Assembly (NCBI GenBank): GCA_028711205.1
Contig: JAQTSP010000045.1
Location: forward strand, 1-13,382
Source of the DNA: Eubacteriales bacterium
GTDB lineage: Bacteria > Bacillota > Clostridia > Christensenellales > SZUA-584
DNA: 13,382 nt
Reading direction: 5' to 3'
The notes beneath the pieces were generated by a model. That model was not told the origin of the DNA and ran no database searches. It saw only the letters and a list, made by a program, of their open reading frames with translations. This document shows, one piece after another, positions 11,977 through 13,382 of this stretch. The translations under genes were made by a program, and so were the position numbers. The number at the start of each line of letters is the position of its first letter. Positions within the stretch are counted from its first letter, which is position 1.

Positions 11977-13382
11977 ATGCAAAAAAAACATGCGATATAC
12001 GAATTAAACGATCTGAAGCTCGATAATTATCATTTGTTGTTGAATGAGACGCTTTTTCATAATGCGAATGGCTACATCGGTATCCGGTCCGTATTTGAGG
12101 AAGGGTATCCCAAAGGGTATAAGTCTGTGCGCGGTCAGTATATCAACGGGTTTTATGATTTTTCGAAAATCAAGCAGGCCGAAAAGATTTTCGGGCTTGT
12201 TGTGGAAAAACAGACAATGCTGAATGTTGCGGATACACAATATATCAGGCTGTTTATCGATGAAGAAGAGTTCAGCATGTTTAGCGGAACTGTTTTATCG
12301 AGCAAGAGATGGCTTGATATGAACAAGGGCATTACGGCAAGGCATGTCGTCTGGCGCTCGCCCAAAGGGAAAGAAGTTGAAATAACGATGACACGGATGG
12401 CGTCTTTTTTTCAGCTGCCGCTGTTTACGATCGAATATGAAGTGACGCCGCTCAATTTTTCCGGTAACGTATTGATCGAGTCGCATCACGACGGCAATGT
12501 GGTCAACTTTGGTGACCCCGGCGATCCCCGCACGGCTGAAGATACGACGCAATATTTGACGCCGGTAAGCTGTGAAATCAAGAAGGGCGTTTCGTACATC
12601 GTCTCAGAAACGATGCAGTCGGGGTTGAAGGTATGCAGCTGTGTAAAAAACGTTATTTTCAGAGAGCATGAACGGGTGTTTTTTGTCGATAACAACGATG
12701 CGGTATGCAACCTGACGACCGAGGCAAAACAAGGGCGAAAGATCAGGATGGTCAAATATACCGTGCTCTGCGATTCGATCCGAGCCAACGATTGCAGGGC
12801 CCATGCCGCGATAGAGATGGAGAAAGCTTTATCTATCCCGATAAACACGCTCTATAAAAAGCAGGAAGAATATTTAGAAAATTATTGGGAAAATTGTTCT
12901 GTAAAAGTGGAATGCGATTATGAATTGAATACGGCCATACGGTATAATCTGTATCAGCTGATTCAATCTGTCGGCAAGGATCAATTCAGCAATATCGCGC
13001 CGAAAGGGTTGAGCGGTGAAGGGTATGAGGGCCATTTTTTCTGGGACTCGGAAATGTATATCCAGCCGTTTTTTACGGTTACAAATCCTGATATCACCAA
13101 AAAGCTGATCGAATACCGTTACGCGATTCTCGATATGGCCAAAGAGAATGCAAAGATAATGGGGCACAGCAAAGGGGCGCTTTATCCGTGGAGAACGATC
13201 ATGGGCCGGGAATGCTCGGGGTATTTTCCGGGGGGTTCTGCGCAGTATCATATCAACGGAGACATTGCCTACTCGATCGTCGCTTATTACCTCGCGACCA
13301 AAGATATTTCATTTATTTGGGAAAAGGGTGCCGAGGTCATTTTTGAAACCGCCCGGTTATGGATGGATACCGGTAATTTTTA
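11977..13382 (+). CDS. GH65-family glycoside phosphorylase, cut by the window end
   Basis: 468 complete codons of an enzyme usually near 750-770 residues, so roughly 300 residues lie beyond the window. AAGGAG is 5 bases before the ATG at 11977. The N-terminal part (about 1-270) fits the GH65 beta-sandwich (ETLFHNANGYIGIRSVFEEG). The (alpha/alpha)6 barrel opens near residue 310, with GLSGEGYEGHFFWDSE (His353, Trp356, Asp357) and GRECSGYFPGGSAQYHINGD, where Glu412 is the expected catalytic acid. The family phosphorolyses alpha-glucosides such as trehalose, maltose, kojibiose, nigerose or trehalose-6-phosphate to beta-glucose-1-phosphate. Being in the operon of a trehalose synthase/phosphatase favours trehalose or its phosphate, but the specificity is not readable from the sequence. 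Confidence 0.93.
   Translation, partial: MQKKHAIYELNDLKLDNYHLLLNETLFHNANGYIGIRSVFEEGYPKGYKSVRGQYINGFYDFSKIKQAEKIFGLVVEKQTMLNVADTQYIRLFIDEEEFSMFSGTVLSSKRWLDMNKGITARHVVWRSPKGKEVEITMTRMASFFQLPLFTIEYEVTPLNFSGNVLIESHHDGNVVNFGDPGDPRTAEDTTQYLTPVSCEIKKGVSYIVSETMQSGLKVCSCVKNVIFREHERVFFVDNNDAVCNLTTEAKQGRKIRMVKYTVLCDSIRANDCRAHAAIEMEKALSIPINTLYKKQEEYLENYWENCSVKVECDYELNTAIRYNLYQLIQSVGKDQFSNIAPKGLSGEGYEGHFFWDSEMYIQPFFTVTNPDITKKLIEYRYAILDMAKENAKIMGHSKGALYPWRTIMGRECSGYFPGGSAQYHINGDIAYSIVAYYLATKDISFIWEKGAEVIFETARLWMDTGNF

Overview
The window looks like a stretch of a Gram-positive (Bacillota, probably clostridial) chromosome with a decayed integrative element in a tRNA-Pro gene. Three things point that way: strong AGGAGG-type ribosome binding sites, a lipoprotein CapA with a Pro/Thr-rich linker, and AT-rich accessory DNA next to moderate-GC housekeeping DNA. 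The genus cannot be told from the sequence.

Left flank (1-725). An AbrB-type transcription factor or antitoxin (minus strand) lies beside a complete tRNA-Pro(GGG) gene with an encoded CCA end and its own hairpin terminator (minus strand).

Integrated element (about 727-8078). It is bounded by exact 40-bp copies of the 5' half of the tRNA: copy 1 inside the intact tRNA, copy 2 just upstream of it, and copy 3 more than 7 kb away next to the integrase. A good sigma70-type promoter points at copy 3. I read copy 3 as the original 5' half of the tRNA gene, displaced with its native promoter, so the living tRNA now uses an element-supplied 5' half and promoter.

Inside, from left to right, are: an IS30-family transposase tail; a long perfect palindrome resembling two facing IS3-type ends; a frameshifted stub of aldose 1-epimerase; a zinc alcohol dehydrogenase and a TIM-barrel sugar isomerase in one operon; the N-terminus of a ribose-type ABC permease fused in frame to a PHP-linked ATPase remnant broken by two frameshifts; an excisionase-like gene and an XRE regulator transcribed divergently from a small acidic-protein gene, with two matching 22-bp operators over the two promoters; a frameshifted small protein; and a tyrosine recombinase with all catalytic residues. 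Regulation and integration genes look intact, while most cargo is broken.

Right flank (8079-13382). A CapA-family lipoprotein (minus strand) is divergent from an operon holding a fused trehalose-6-phosphate synthase/phosphatase and the first 468 codons of a GH65 glycoside phosphorylase. Together these can make trehalose and probably phosphorolyse it or a related disaccharide.

The most notable points are the 5'-half tRNA integration with a stranded promoter, the tandem half-tRNA leader, the two-operator switch, and two perfect palindromes at gene break points. I see no intact new multi-gene system. The best candidate is a dead PHP-ATPase of a type linked to phage defence.
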